Source: Ovis canadensis (lineage: Eukaryota > Chordata > Mammalia > Artiodactyla > Bovidae). From it: a stretch of DNA of 64,000 bases. Shown piece after piece: positions 42,001-51,668 of this stretch. Position 1 is the first letter of the stretch, and every line of letters starts with the position of its first letter. The translations under genes and the position numbers were made by a program. Below the pieces are notes generated by a model that was not told the origin of the DNA, did not search any database, and was given only the letters and a program-made list of their open reading frames with translations. The stretch is from contig NC_091263.1 in assembly GCF_042477335.2 (NCBI RefSeq), positions 66,272,501-66,336,500 of the forward strand, given 5' to 3'.

Positions 42001-45000
42001 CACCAGGGCCTCAGTGTCTACTGTGTGCCAAGGACTGGATAAACGGACAGTGTCTGTTTCTTAATTTAGGATCTGTGCTAAGTCCCTTTGGTCGTGTCCA
42101 ACTCTGCGACCCTGTGGACTGTAGGCTACCAGGTTCCGCTGTCCATGAGATTCTCCAGGCAAGAATACTGGATGGAGTGTGTTGCCATGCTCTCCCCCAG
42201 AGATCTTCCTGACCCAGAGATCGAACCCCAGTTTCTGTTGTCTCCTGCACTGGCAGGCAGGTTCTTTACCACTAGCACCACCTGGGAAGCCCACTTTGGA
42301 ATGGCTTGATCTTAAACCATCCCAGGAAGTCCTTGGTCTGTCCTCTTTACCATTCGAATCAGTGTATTTTAATGAAACATGAGTCTCTTTTTTTTTTTCC
42401 CCAAAGGGCAATCGCTGCAAGCTGTTTGACTCCCCTTCGGAGTCCTGCAGCTCTACCATCCGGTCAATGTTGAAAAGACCAGACCGATCACTGGAGGAGT
42501 CCCCAGGTGGAAGCAGGAAGCGGAGGAAAAGCGTGGCTGGGGCCAGTCCGGAAGAGGCAGCTAGTCCACAGAAGCCCCAAGAGGTTAGTTCTGCAGCTTC
42601 TTTTTCGCTCAAGGATGTTGTATCTGTCAGTTCTAAAATGCATGTTTGTTTGTTTTTCTTTGCTGAGACTGGCTGTTTTTATTTTTCGTTTGTTTCAGTC
42701 TTGTTCAGAATTGCCTGTTGAAGCATTTTTATGATGGCTACTTTAAAATCCTAGTCAGGTAGTTCCAGCATCTGCGTCTCGTGTGGCTTTCTGTTGATTG
42801 TCTTTTCCTATTCAGGTTGAGATTTTTCCTGGTTCTTCATATGAGAAGAGATTTTTTTTCAGTTGTATCTGTGTACTTTGGATGTTATGAGGCTATGTAA
42901 CTGCTGTTTTAGTAGTATTCCGATACTGCAGGGAAAGGGGGACGGAAGTTCAGTCTACCTTAATGTGCTACTTAGGTAGGTCAGACCTCATGGCTGCTGG
43001 GCAGGAGTGGGAAAGGAAGTTCAAGCTCCCTTCTAGACCTCCACCAACACCATCCCAGTGAGGTTGAGATTGGGGCACTTAATTACAGCTGGGCAAGGGT
43101 GGAAGTCTAAGCTCCCCACTTGCTGTTGGGTCCTGGCGTAGGGCCATAACTTTTTTCCCTTGGTTGGGTTTTTTGTTTTGTTTGTTTGTTTTCATTTTTC
43201 TTGTGTCCTGACCTATTTAGGACTACTTTAGGTTTGTGTCCTGACCTATTTAGGCTACTTTAGGTTTGTCTCACAACTTCGATTATAGTGTTTTTCGTTG
43301 TCACTTAGTATTTTATTTCTTTTTATTTCTCTGTGATGAGAACTCAAGATTTATTCTCAACTACTTTCATATACACCATACATCCGACCTAACTATAGTC
43401 ATCATGTTGTACATTACATCCCTGGTACTTGTCTCATCACTGGAAGTTGTACATTTTGATCACGTTCATCTGGCCCCCCTTCTCCATTGCTTACCTCTGG
43501 TAACCCCACAAATCTGATCTCCTTTTCTGTGAGTTTGGTTTTTGTTTTGGTGGTTGTGGTAGTGGTTAGCACTGTGTGTTTTCAGTTTTTTCATTCCCCG
43601 TACAAGTGATGTCATATACTTATTTGTCTTTCTCGGTCCGACTTACTTCAATTTCACTTAGCATAATGCCCTCAAGGTCCATCCATGTTACTGCAAATAG
43701 CAGGATTTCCTTCTTTTTGTATGGCTAAATAATAATCCATTGTGTGAATGTGTATTCCAGCTTCCTCATCCATTCATCTGTCAGTGAACACTTTTTTCCA
43801 TGTTGTGGCTATTATAAATAATGCTGCTGTAATGTGAGTGCAGATATTTCTTGACATAGTGTTTTCGTTTTCTTAGAATATGTTTCCAGAAGTGGTATTG
43901 CTAGATCATATGTTTTGGGTTCAACTTTTTAAGGTACGTCCATACTGTTTTCCATAGCAGCCATCCCACTCTACAGCCCCACCAGTACTGTACAGGTGTT
44001 CCCTTGTCTTCACATCCTTATCAACACTTGTTTCTTGTCTTTTGTTTTTTTTGGCCACTCCATGGGCTTGGGGGATCTTAGTTTCCTTGCCAGGGATTGA
44101 ACTCAGGCCCTCAGCAGTAAAAGTGTGGAATCCTAACAGTGGGCCACCAGGGAATTGCTCTTGTCTTTTTTTTTTTTAAGTGATTCATTTTATAATTTTT
44201 TTTTTTTTTTTCCTTGTTTGGCCGTGCTGGGTCTTCGGTGCTGCTCAGACTTTTCTAGTTGCGGTGAGCAGGGGCTATTCTACAGTTGTGGTGCGTGGAC
44301 TTCTCATTGTAGTGGCTTCTCGTTGCAGAGAACGGGCTCCAGGGCACTCGGGCTTCAACAGGTGCAGCATGTGGGCTCAGTAGTTGCAGCTCCCAGGCTC
44401 TAGAGCACAGGCTCAGTAGTTGCGGCACACAGACTTAGTTGCTCCAAGGCACGTGAGATCTTCCCGGATTGGGGATCGCACCCATGTCTCCTGCATTGAC
44501 AGGCGGATTCTTACCACTGAGCCTCCAGAGAAGCCCCATCTTGTCTTTTTGAAGATAGTCTTTCTTATAGGCCTGAGGTGATATTTCACTGTAGTCTGGA
44601 TATTGATCATCTTTTTGTGTCCCTGTTGGCCATTTCTGTACCTTTGGGAAAATGTCTATTCAGATCCTTTTCTGTTTGTAAAACTGGTTTATTTAGGAGG
44701 TGGTTTTTTTTTTGTTTTTTTGTTTTTTTTGGTGGAGGGTTTCATTAAGTTGTATGGATTCCTGACATTTTGGATATTAACCCCTTATCAGATAATGTGG
44801 TTTGCAGATATTTTTTCCAATTCCGGATGTAGGTTGTCTTTTCATTTTGTTGATCATTTCTTTTAATGGGTAGAAGCTTTTCAGTTTGATTTGCTGCTTA
44901 GGTATGTTAGGTGTCAGATCCAAAAAATTGCCCAGACCCACATCAAGGAACTTTTTTCCTGTGTTTTCTTCTAGGAGTTTAACAGTTTCCTGTCTCAAAT

Positions 45001-48000
45001 TTAAGTCTTTACTCCATCTTGAGTTATTTATTGTGAATAATGGAATATAGGGGCCTAATTTTCATTCTTTCATATGTGAATATTCCATTTGCCCGGCACC
45101 ATTTATCGAAGACTTATCTTCTCTTCATCAAGCATTCTAGTTGATGGTATCTGTGCTGTTTCTCTTCTAAACATGCACTTTCATTTTTCCTGTGGACTCT
45201 CTGTGTCCTAGGCTAGGCATGTGTTTCGCTTCAGTAGACACTGCCATATAACTTTCCAAAATGTTGGTCCAGTCAAACCTCTGTATCTGGGGTCTCCACA
45301 TCCATGGATTCAACTAACTTTGGAACCCATGGCTACCAAGCACCACTGAGCACCGACGTACTATGTGCCATAAGCATCCTGGGGCATCCTCAAACCAATT
45401 TCAGGGACACCAAGGGCCAGCTGTACTCACAACTCACAACAACAATGTGAGTTCAGCTCCTCCACATCCTTACCAGTATCTGGTGGTGTTCATCCCTTTA
45501 CTTTTACCCTTTCTGGGGAGTGGGTAGCACAGGCATGTGCATGCTCAGGTTGTGTCCAACTCGTATTGACCCTGTTGACTGTAACCCGCCAGCTCCATTG
45601 GATTTTCCAGGCCAGGGTCCTGGAGTGGGTTGGCATTTCCTCCTCCAAGGGATCTTCTTAACCCAGGGATTGAACCTGCGTCTCCTGTGTCTCCTGCGTT
45701 GCAGGCAGATTCTTTACCACTTGAGCCATCAAAGGGAACCCTGTGTAGTATCTTATTTTGCATTTCTGTTAGTCATTTTTCTAGATTTTCCTATTACCCA
45801 ACTGCCTTTCTAGCCTATATTTCTGTTGGGTTATCTCTTACTTGTGAGAGCTTTATATATTAAGAGATGGATCTTTTATTGAGATGAATTATTTATCTGC
45901 CCCCTCTGGCTTGCCTGTTCTTACCTCATCTTGTTGTTTGGATTAACAGAATTTCTTGATTTCTTTAAAACATGTTTTAATTTACCAGTCTTTTTATGTT
46001 TAGTGCTTTTTGTGTACTGTTTAAGATATCTCGACTTCCCCCACGATTAGCCCTTTTGACATGCTCTTTGAAATATGAGCACTTCCTTGTTACTAATGAC
46101 AAGGTGTTCCAGGTTTATCTTGTACATTTCTTGTCCCAGCCTGGATTCAGTCAGAAAGCTCTGGTTTCAATAAATACATGTTATGGTTCTGCATGATCTG
46201 TAGTTGGTTGAACTGGAGATGCGGAATGGTGACCCTAACCTCTGTGTTCAGGGGTCAACTGTAGTATTTAGGGAACACGTTGACAAATGGGTACGTACTG
46301 CACCCCTGGAGCGTCTCAGTGGGTAGAGCTGAGAAGTACTTTTTGTAGACTTAAAACTAATTTTAATCTTCCATTTTTAAAAAGGAGAAAGCCTTTATTC
46401 TAAAGCCTGGTCTCATTCTCAACCTTTGGTTTGTTACAGATTCTACATCATCAGTCTTTATCCTTAGCATATTCCCCAAAAGGGACCATTGAGAACATTT
46501 TGGATAATGACCCAAGGGACCTTATAGGAGACTTCTCCAAGGTAACTGCAAGCAGAACTACATTGTGGTGCAGAATGGGGGAGGCACCTAACACCCCCTC
46601 CAGCCTTCCTCCCCTGAAGTGGCTCCTGGGTTATGTAGCCTCCCCTCCAACTCCCACCGAGGGGACACAGTTTGAAATTTAAAAAAAATAAGGAAACACA
46701 TAATCTGGTATACCTCCATTTCTTGGGGACTGTAGACCTTACTGGTGCTGATCGGAGGTTTCAAGTAGGGAGTCAGCTGCCTGGACACCAACCCAAAAAC
46801 CAGTCTCTCTGGGAACTGTGTGATTGTAATAGCAGTGCTACAGAAGAGTGTAGAGAAGCAGAAATGAAGCTCTAGCTTTACTGTATATAAGTCTGTATGT
46901 CAAAAGGTCATCTTAGGGGACTTCCCTGGTGGTTCAGCAGCTGAGACTCTATGCTCCCAATGCAGGGGCCCTGGGTCCAATCCCTGGTCAGGGAACTAGA
47001 TCCCACACACCACAACAACAAAATTCTGCATGCCAAAGATTGAAGATTCTATGTGCCCAAACTAAGAGTCAGTGCAGCTAAATTAATTAATTAATTAATT
47101 TTTAAAAAAGAAGGTCATCTTAGAATGTCCCAGATGGAGACTAAATTTCTCCCTTGTCCAGAGGAGCACGGTCCTTGTGGGAAAATGCCCCCAGGGAGGT
47201 CCAGACGAAGGTCTGCTGATGACCTGGTACAGATTATCTACCTTTGTGCTGTGGTGAAATGTGACGCCTTGCTGCGTCAGTAGTAACTTGTTTAGCCGTG
47301 TGTAACTTCCAGACCAGTCTTTTACATATTAACGTAGCTAACATCTACTGAAACACTTACTATGTGTAAGGCAAAGATTCCAAAACAAGACACAGTTCCT
47401 TCCCTCAAGACACTTAACGTGTGGTAAGACATCATGCCACGTGGACATGTACTACCTGGCAACTGAGGTAAACATCAGTGCAGTGTAAGCATTAGACTAA
47501 GCAATAAAAGAGTTATGTCAGGTAGGCAGTTGGGGAAGCTCTGGGTCTGTGCTAGACGTTTCAGCCAGGTAGGAGAGATAAGTGGGTTAAAAATAGAAGA
47601 CAGGACTTCCCTAGGGGTCCAGCAGTTAAGACTCTGCATTTCCAACACTAGGGACACGGGTTCAGTCCCTGGTCTGAGAGCTAAGGTCCCACATGCCAGC
47701 ATGGCCAAAAAGAATAGAAGACAGTTTTCTAGTCTGAAAGGAAGAGCAGGCCAAGACCTGGGTGTGGTACGTCCTCGCTGGTAAAAGCTTGTGTCTGAAT
47801 TGAAGCTATTGGTTGGTTGTCAAAATGACCCCGCACGTGACCACAGGGTTGGGTGAGCACTCGACTCTGCCAGTCACTCTCGTGATTGCTTGTGTGCCCA
47901 TCTTCCCCCCTCAAGGCTGGGTGGGTCTCATTTGTTCCACCTCCAGTGTCTCCTCCAGCACCTGCTGCAAAAGTCAGGTGCTCAGTAAACAGTGAAGTCA

Positions 48001-51000
48001 TTCCTCGCTGTGTCCTTTTTAAGTGCTGAGCACAGTCTGGCTGCTGACATGAGGGGTTCCTGACAAAAGCAGGCGATAAAGGAATTCACCTGAGGTTTCT
48101 GAATTCAGGTCTGGCTTGCTTGCTGGCTGACTTTGGACAAGGGACCTAGTTTTGACATCTGCAGATGGGGATGATGTGCCTCAAGGGCCATACGAATATT
48201 CAGTCTCAGGATATTAATGAAGTACTTACACAAATAACCAGTATGTTCCATTAGATTCGTGTTTGTTTGTTTAAGCTGACTTTTACCAGGAAGGCAAGTA
48301 ATATAAATGTTGCCTTTATAAGCTTTCAGATTTGCTAAGTGTTTCTTTCTTTTATTAAGGGTTACCTCTTTCATACCGTTGCTGGAAAGCATCAGGATTT
48401 AAAATACATCTCTCCAGAAATTGTAAGTTATCCTTTGGGGACCCGCCACCCATGCGATACTGGGATCCAGTCATTTCTGGCAGCCAGAGTTGACTCTCCT
48501 TGGCTCTTTCTCTACAGATTACATCTGTTTTGAATGGCAAGTTTGCCAACCTCATTAAAGAGTTTGTCATCATCGACTGCCGATACCCATATGAATATGA
48601 GGGAGGCCACATCAAGGTATAGATTCCTGGGGCTTGTAGATTCCTGGGGCTTGTGGGTGAGCTCTGCTACTGTGGGAGGCATAGCAGGAGCCCTATAGAC
48701 AGTATCTGTGATTTATTTTTATTTTTAAAGGAGGGGGTGATACCTGGCTGCTTGTTATAATGCTCACATGCTGCTTATGAGAATTGTAAAAAGAGGCAGT
48801 GGTTGTAAAAGGCATTTGGTTCCTGGTGCACTGAAAGAATGCTCCCTGGTGTGCACTGATCATACAGCAAACTGCTCCCTGTTTTGTCCCCCACGCCATC
48901 ACCGTCAGGGGCATTTCGAGGTGGTACCCACTGACTTCTAAGCCATGCCTGGACATGGAGCTGTGAGGAGAAGCCAGTCTCTGGCAACATAGGCCAGGCC
49001 CAGTGATGCCTCTTAGGTTTATAGTTGAGTTAAGCTGTCTGATGGAGTGGGTGTTGGAACAGTTCATGTGTAACTTGCCCAGGAAGAAAGCCATTGGGTT
49101 GAAATACATTATGTATGTGTGTTAAGTTGCTTCACTGTGTCCGACTCTGTGACCTCTGCAAGAGGGGAGCCTAACCCGCCAGGCTCCTCTGTCCATGGGA
49201 TTCTCCAGGCAAGAATACTGGAGTGGGTTGCCATGCCCTCCTCCAGGGGACTTTCCCAACCCAGGGATTGAACCCATGTTTCTTATGTCTCCTGCATTGG
49301 CAGGCAGGTTCTTTACTACTGATGCCACCTGGGAAGCCTGTTGAAATACACAAAAGATAATTTAAAGACAGTGTTTGAGTCTGCCACTCTCTTAAGGCCA
49401 TGAAAGTCCCTACATTGACAAATACCGCTCACACAGCGCAGTCATAACAGAATCTTGAGGTACCCATGTGAAGACCAGTCTCCAAGGATCATTAGCACCA
49501 GCGTGAGACCTAAGCCTCTGGTATCTTCCCAGGGTGCAGTGAACTTGCACATGGAAGAGGAGGTTGAAGAGTTCTTACTGAAGAAGCCTATCGTACCTAC
49601 GGATGGCAAGCGTGTTATCGTGGTGTTCCACTGCGAGTTTTCTTCTGAGCGAGGCCCTCGCATGTGAGTGGGCTAAGTATCGTTCATGTGTAACAGATGT
49701 TCTCTTAAATCCTTACCTGTTGGGCAGTCAGTTGATTTCATGCACTGCTTCCTGGAGTGTAGTTTTAGGCTTGACCTAATGGTTTCACCATAGCTGTTGT
49801 TAAGGGCTTGGAAGGGCTCTGTGGCCTCCCCAGTCCAGCCTATTACACTAGTGTCCCCTCTGCAGCATGCCCCAGGGATCCGGCATCTGCTTCATCACCC
49901 CCACTCCTGGGTGAGTCCTGGCCACTGCTGGGCTTGGCCCATCGTTCAGCCTGCCTTTCTGTTGAGTTAAACTCTGGCTCTTTGGGTTCCCCCACTGCCC
50001 CTAGTCCTGCTGGTGGGGCTGCTGCTCTCGGGTGTCATCCTTCAGGGACAGTGTGGTGACTCCTTATGCAAATGCCAGGAAAGTGTAATGTCCTCTCGGC
50101 AAAACCTAACATGACGCCTTCAAACACTTGTCAAATCCATGTTCGCAAAGAATGGGGTTATGTTACTTCCAGGTTATTGCCACACTAGAGGTGAAAAGAA
50201 CTACGCCGTCTGCCCCCCATACACAAGCTTTTATGACTAAGGCCCTATTATAGTTTACTACAGAGATAAATTTTATACCAAAATAAGTGGAAGTATAGCT
50301 ACAATAAAGCATCACTTCAGATTTAAAATAATCGGTGGTGGTGGTGGCAGAGAAGACGCTGGGTGGGAACCAAGACGCTGTTTAACTTGGAAAGTGGGGA
50401 GGAGACCGTCCGCCTTCCAAGACAAGGCCGTGGAGCTGGCTGTGCGCAGGGTCCCTGAGGGTCGCGGCAGCGGCGGAAATCACATCTGGCACTGTCTCCA
50501 GGAGTGCAGGGCCAAGCTGGGGAGATGTGTAAGAGGTACTGCTTTCCCCGTGCAGAGCGAATCAGACTCTGGCTCTCCTTGCCCTTTACAGGTGCCGATA
50601 TGTGAGAGAGAGGGATCGGCTCGGTAATGAGTACCCCAAACTCCACTACCCAGAGCTGTATGTCCTGAAGGGCGGATACAAGGAGTTCTTCCTGAAATGC
50701 CAGGTGAGATGGACTCTCTGGAGGGCACAGGCCACCCCTCACCACCCCCTAGTTGGTGGTCATGGCTGTTTCCTACCCAGGGTCTGGGGGTTTGCCCTGA
50801 GCAAAGAAGGAGCCTAGAACCGCCCCCCACCCCACCCCAGCAGAGCCTTGTGGCCCCCGGCAGGGAGGGAGCAGGAGTGTGCATGGGAGGCCAGTGTGCC
50901 CAGATCTTGGCCTGTCTTCCCTCCAGTCTCACTGCGAGCCCCCCAGCTACCGGCCCATGCACCACGAGGACTTTAAAGAAGACCTGAAGAAATTCCGCAC

Positions 51001-51067
51001 CAAGAGCCGGACCTGGGCTGGGGAGAAGAGCAAGAGGGAGATGTACAGCCGCCTGAAGAAGCTCTAA
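29849..51067 (+). CDS. CDC25A: CDC25A, M-phase inducer phosphatase 1 (whole coding span, 15 exons)
   Basis: Dual-specificity phosphatase that removes inhibitory phosphates (Thr14/Tyr15) from CDK1/CDK2 to drive G1/S and G2/M. Coding exons: 29849-30018, 31008-31081, 33273-33315, 33937-33973, 34409-34510, 36968-37087, 39372-39503, 40363-40437, 42407-42583, 46440-46541, 48360-48422, 48518-48616, 49533-49663, 50592-50703, 50927-51067. All junctions are AG/GT. The lengths sum to 1578 nt, giving 525 aa, against 524 in human. The N-terminal half holds regulation: DSG phosphodegron 80-82, KEN box 140-142, 14-3-3 site NSAPAR with S177, basic RKRRK near 288-292. The C-terminal half is the rhodanese-fold catalytic domain with HCEFSSER (Cys432, Arg438). 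The tail carries [18 protein letters not shown]. The frame is intact throughout. It lies divergent to the cathelicidin, matching human synteny. Confidence 0.98.
30019..31007 (+). other. CDC25A intron 1
   Basis: 989 nt. The first about 250 nt belong to the CpG island. No recent retrotransposon is recognised, unusual for this window and consistent with regulatory constraint near the promoter. Confidence 0.7.
31008..31081 (+). CDS. CDC25A: CDC25A exon 2: phosphodegron
   Basis: 74 nt between gtttcag and GTATTC. Encodes residues 57-81, ending MGSSESTDS. The Gly of the DSG beta-TrCP phosphodegron is split across the exon 2/3 junction. Confidence 0.95.
31483..31690 (+). mobile_element. Bov-tA SINE in CDC25A intron 2
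   Basis: Head cttccctggtggctcagtgt, B-box ggttcaatccctgggttggg, tail gagtcagacacgacttaacc. Confidence 0.92.
32186..32405 (-). mobile_element. L1 3' fragment in CDC25A intron 2
   Basis: ctttttttgaagtgtagttg, ggtgtacagcaaagtgattt, then taccctttggtaaccgtaag: reverse-oriented L1 3' end. Confidence 0.8.
32652..33242 (-). mobile_element. BovB 3' fragment close to CDC25A exon 3
   Basis: Reverse complement of the BovB 3' region from tcagtccctcagtcatgtcc to gcccaaaaccataaagtctg. It ends only about 30 nt before exon 3, so the polypyrimidine tract starts at the element edge. Confidence 0.93.
33273..33315 (+). CDS. CDC25A: CDC25A exon 3
   Basis: 43 nt between cccacacacag and GTATGT. Encodes [13 protein letters not shown] and two bases of the next codon. 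The SP-type CDK site is conserved. Confidence 0.95.
33595..33708 (-). mobile_element. CHR-type SINE in intron 3
   Basis: ttttattttgttttgcctcc, ggatctcagtttcccaacc, ending aaaaccagggaactccc. Confidence 0.8.
33937..33973 (+). CDS. CDC25A: CDC25A exon 4
   Basis: 37-nt microexon-sized coding exon between cattgcag and GTAAGT, encoding [13 protein letters not shown]. Ends in phase 0. Confidence 0.95.
34409..34510 (+). CDS. CDC25A: CDC25A exon 5: KEN box
   Basis: 102 nt, residues 109-142: [20 protein letters not shown] and so on, ending NKEN, the APC/C-Cdh1 degron. The acceptor gacagcag is a NAGNAG tandem, so Gln109 may be optional. Donor GTGAGT. Confidence 0.95.
34605..34798 (+). repeat. MIR SINE in intron 5
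   Basis: Pattern gagtcagagaaacctggatt, gtgaaataggagtagcac, ggaattaaatgagataatg and cctggcaagtaggagttgct follows the MIR consensus across most of its length. Confidence 0.75.
35455..35625 (+). repeat. MIR SINE in intron 5
   Basis: Contains aaagagctcttgctctggag, cacatcacttaacctacagg, catctgtaaaatgcgga and gataaatgagctcatgcact. Confidence 0.75.
35790..36130 (-). mobile_element. L1 3' fragment in intron 5
   Basis: ttttattaagaaataattga, catatcactatagatttaag, ggtttgattcacatatattg: reverse-oriented old L1 3' sequence. Confidence 0.65.
36387..36480 (+). pseudogene. 5S rRNA pseudogene in intron 5
   Basis: Starts gtctatggccatactaccct, then gaacgtgctgtgcttgatct, catctggtctcagaagctaa, gcaaggtcagacctc and attagtacttagattggag. 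This tracks the first about 90 nt of vertebrate 5S rRNA, including the internal control region. It has many C-to-T and G-to-A changes, a small insertion after gaacg and loss of the 3' end. The upstream T-run and decay point to a dead retrocopy. Confidence 0.88.
36510..36807 (-). mobile_element. CHR-2-like SINE in intron 5
   Basis: gctgggccttcgttgctgca, gttgtggagcacacgggctc, ggatcttccc-like and attggcagtccggattctta: long tRNA-Glu SINE in reverse orientation, lying immediately after the 5S pseudogene. Confidence 0.85.
36968..37087 (+). CDS. CDC25A: CDC25A exon 6: alternatively spliced in human
   Basis: 120 nt, residues 143-182, [20 protein letters not shown] and so on, ending [10 protein letters not shown]. 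Exactly 40 codons in phase 0, so it can be skipped without frameshift. A human isoform lacking this 40-residue segment is known. Carries the 14-3-3 site S177. Confidence 0.96.
37984..38328 (-). mobile_element. CHR-2-like SINE in intron 6
   Basis: Reverse-oriented: tttgactgtgctgggtattt, ggatcttcccggatcaggga, ttctttaccactgaaacacc. Confidence 0.85.
38440..38610 (+). repeat. MIR SINE in intron 6
   Basis: agcttggactttgccgtcaa, gtgtaatcttggtaaccttt and gttgtgaggcttaaatggga match the MIR layout. Confidence 0.65.
38621..38820 (+). mobile_element. Bov-tA SINE in intron 6
   Basis: gggcttccttcatagcttag, ggttcaattcctgggtcagg, gagtcggacacgacttagca. Confidence 0.93.
39372..39503 (+). CDS. CDC25A: CDC25A exon 7
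   Basis: 132 nt, residues 183-226, [20 protein letters not shown], then [20 protein letters not shown] and DSLK. Acidic SDEDDGF motif. Acceptor tcttctag, donor GTATGG. Phase 0 at both ends. Confidence 0.95.
39611..39939 (-). mobile_element. CHR-2-like SINE in intron 7
   Basis: Reverse-oriented: ttggctatatttgctcttcg, gtggcttctcttgttgtgga, ccttcccgggccaggggtgg, cactggaccaccaggg. Confidence 0.85.
40363..40437 (+). CDS. CDC25A: CDC25A exon 8
   Basis: 75 nt, residues 227-251, [20 protein letters not shown] then RTSNL. Acceptor ttgtttag, donor GTAAGT. Confidence 0.95.
40438..42072 (+). other. CDC25A intron 8, 5' part
   Basis: About 1.6 kb without recent SINE or LINE that I recognise. No coding signal seen. 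Confidence 0.4.
42073..42292 (-). mobile_element. Bov-tA SINE in intron 8
   Basis: Reverse-oriented: gctaagtccctttggtcgtg, gattctccaggcaagaatac, attaccactagcaccacctg-like tRNA end before gggaagccc. Confidence 0.93.
42407..42583 (+). CDS. CDC25A: CDC25A exon 9: basic NLS-like region
   Basis: 177 nt, residues 252-310. Starts [16 protein letters not shown] and contains [20 protein letters not shown], a candidate nuclear localisation segment. A T-run of about 13 plus ccccaaag precedes the exon. Donor GTTAGT. Gly replaces Asp at the first residue relative to human. Confidence 0.95.
42684..42960 (-). mobile_element. Old L1 fragment in intron 9
   Basis: gttcagaattgcctgttgaa, agtcaggtagttccagcatc, ttttcctggttcttcatatg: resembles reverse-oriented L1 3' untranslated sequence. 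Confidence 0.5.
43200..44040 (-). mobile_element. L1 fragment, part 1, in intron 9
   Basis: Reverse-oriented L1 sequence: agcataatgccctcaaggtc, taaataataatccattgtgt, attataaataatgctgctgt, cagccccaccagtactgtac. It begins with a local tandem duplication of about 33 bp (tgtcctgacctatttagg twice, 43200-43266). Confidence 0.85.
44045..44156 (-). mobile_element. CHR-type SINE inside L1
   Basis: ttttttggccactccatggg, ccttgccagggattgaactc, ccaccagggaatt. One of two SINEs that split the surrounding L1. Confidence 0.8.
44165..44538 (-). mobile_element. CHR-2-like SINE inside L1
   Basis: Long T-run, then ggccgtgctgggtcttcggt, gttgcagctcccaggctcta, cttcccggattggggatcgc and ttaccactgagcctcc. Confidence 0.88.
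44539..45125 (-). mobile_element. L1 fragment, part 2 (ORF2 region), in intron 9
   Basis: Continues the L1 after the SINEs: tctttttgaagatagtcttt, aaccccttatcagataatgt, cttagtctttactccatctt-like and gcccggcaccatttatcgaa, the reverse complement of ORF2 C-terminal coding sequence. Confidence 0.85.
45270..45430. repeat. Possible Tigger-type DNA transposon end
   Basis: ccagtcaaacctctgtatct and tccatggattcaactaac resemble Tigger-family sequence. A roughly inverted counterpart (gtagttggttgaac, aggggtcaactg) lies at about 46199-46265, which may be the other end. Confidence 0.4.
45525..45745 (-). mobile_element. Bov-tA SINE in intron 9
   Basis: Reverse-oriented, diverged: ggttgtgtccaactcgtatt, ttccaggccagggtcctgga, ttctttaccacttgagccat. 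Contains a small duplication of gtctcctg. Confidence 0.88.
46440..46541 (+). CDS. CDC25A: CDC25A exon 10
   Basis: 102 nt, residues 311-344, [20 protein letters not shown] then [14 protein letters not shown]. Start of the conserved catalytic half. Acceptor ttgttacag, donor GTAACT. Confidence 0.96.
46918..47102 (+). mobile_element. CHR-type SINE in intron 10
   Basis: ggacttccctggtggttcag, ggtccaatccctggtcaggg, then an (aatt)n tail. Confidence 0.85.
47603..47712 (+). mobile_element. CHR-type SINE in intron 10
   Basis: aggacttccctaggggtcca, acgggttcagtccctggtct, ending catggccaaaaag. Confidence 0.82.
48103..48240 (+). repeat. MIR SINE in intron 10
   Basis: gaattcaggtctggcttgct, gactttggacaagggaccta and catctgcagatggggatgat follow the MIR core. 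Confidence 0.65.
48360..48422 (+). CDS. CDC25A: CDC25A exon 11
   Basis: 63 nt, residues 345-365, [20 protein letters not shown] then I. Acceptor tattaag, donor GTAAGT. Only 95 nt of intron separate it from exon 12. Confidence 0.96.
48518..48616 (+). CDS. CDC25A: CDC25A exon 12: rhodanese fold start
   Basis: 99 nt, residues 366-398. Contains [18 protein letters not shown], the CDC25 rhodanese-like signature [13 protein letters not shown]. Acceptor tctacag, donor GTATAG. Confidence 0.97.
49115..49340 (-). mobile_element. Bov-tA SINE in intron 12
   Basis: Reverse-oriented: aagttgcttcactgtgtccg, gattctccaggcaagaatac, ttctttactactgatgccac, ctgggaagcc. Confidence 0.93.
49533..49663 (+). CDS. CDC25A: CDC25A exon 13: catalytic P-loop
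   Basis: 131 nt, residues 399-441 plus two bases. Contains [16 protein letters not shown]: the CX5R motif with nucleophile Cys432, Glu433 and phosphate-binding Arg438. Donor GTGAGT splits the Met442 codon. Confidence 0.98.
49664..50591 (+). other. CDC25A intron 13
   Basis: 928 nt with a ggtggtggtggtggc stretch near 50335-50347. No clear recent transposon. The 5' part resembles old L1-like sequence only weakly. Confidence 0.4.
50592..50703 (+). CDS. CDC25A: CDC25A exon 14
   Basis: 112 nt, residues 442-479, [20 protein letters not shown], then [17 protein letters not shown]. Conserved end of the catalytic fold with the LKGGYKEF block. Acceptor ctttacag, donor GTGAGA. Confidence 0.97.
50927..51067 (+). 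CDS. CDC25A: CDC25A exon 15: C-terminal tail
   Basis: 141 nt with TAA at 51065-51067, residues 480-525. Includes [18 protein letters not shown] and [21 protein letters not shown]508 corresponds to the human Chk1/14-3-3 site T507. Acceptor ctccag. Confidence 0.97.
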   Translation, partial: SHCEPPSYRPMHHEDFKEDLKKFRTKSRTWAGEKSKREMYSRLKKL

Positions 51068-51662
51068 GGGTCTCGCAGCCAGGCGGCAGCAGCCTCCCAG
51101 CCCTCCCCACTCCCCTCTTTGCTGCAGAGAAACTTGAGCAGAGGGGTCAGCAGCACGACACTTGGAGAGAAGGGCGGAGGCCTCCACGTCTTAAACCTAC
51201 CTCGCACCCTCCCGAGGTTGGAGCCCGGAGCCTCCCGCCGCCTCTCAGTCCCTGGAAGACGTCCTTCTTCAGCAGGGCGCTCAGCCAAGGCGGTCACGTG
51301 CCGCAGCAGGGTTCCGAGCAGCAAGTCAAGGCGTTCTGCCTCCTCCCCCATGGTTGGATGGGCCCCCTGCGGCCTCGCTGGGCACTGGCCTTGTCTCCTG
51401 AGGGGAGAGACGGAGAGAAGACTGCCAGACGCTGCTGTCCAGACACCAAAGACGGCCCGGGAAGCACAGGTCTTTGTGGGCTAGCCCACATCATTAATTT
51501 ATTCAACTTCACCAATCACTTTTTTTTCTTTCTTTTTTTTTTAAAAAATCAACTCCTGGAGACTTTTATTTAATTGCTTCTTTCAATTAGAATACTGCCA
51601 TCCTAGGTAGGATTTTATCATCCCGGGGACTACCTCTGCCTTTCATTTTTAAAGAAAAAAAG

Positions 51663-51668
51663 AATAAA
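51663..51668 (+). terminator. Proximal polyadenylation signal of CDC25A
   Basis: AATAAA in agaataaaggagg, about 600 nt after the stop codon. It could give a short 3'UTR isoform. Confidence 0.5.
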
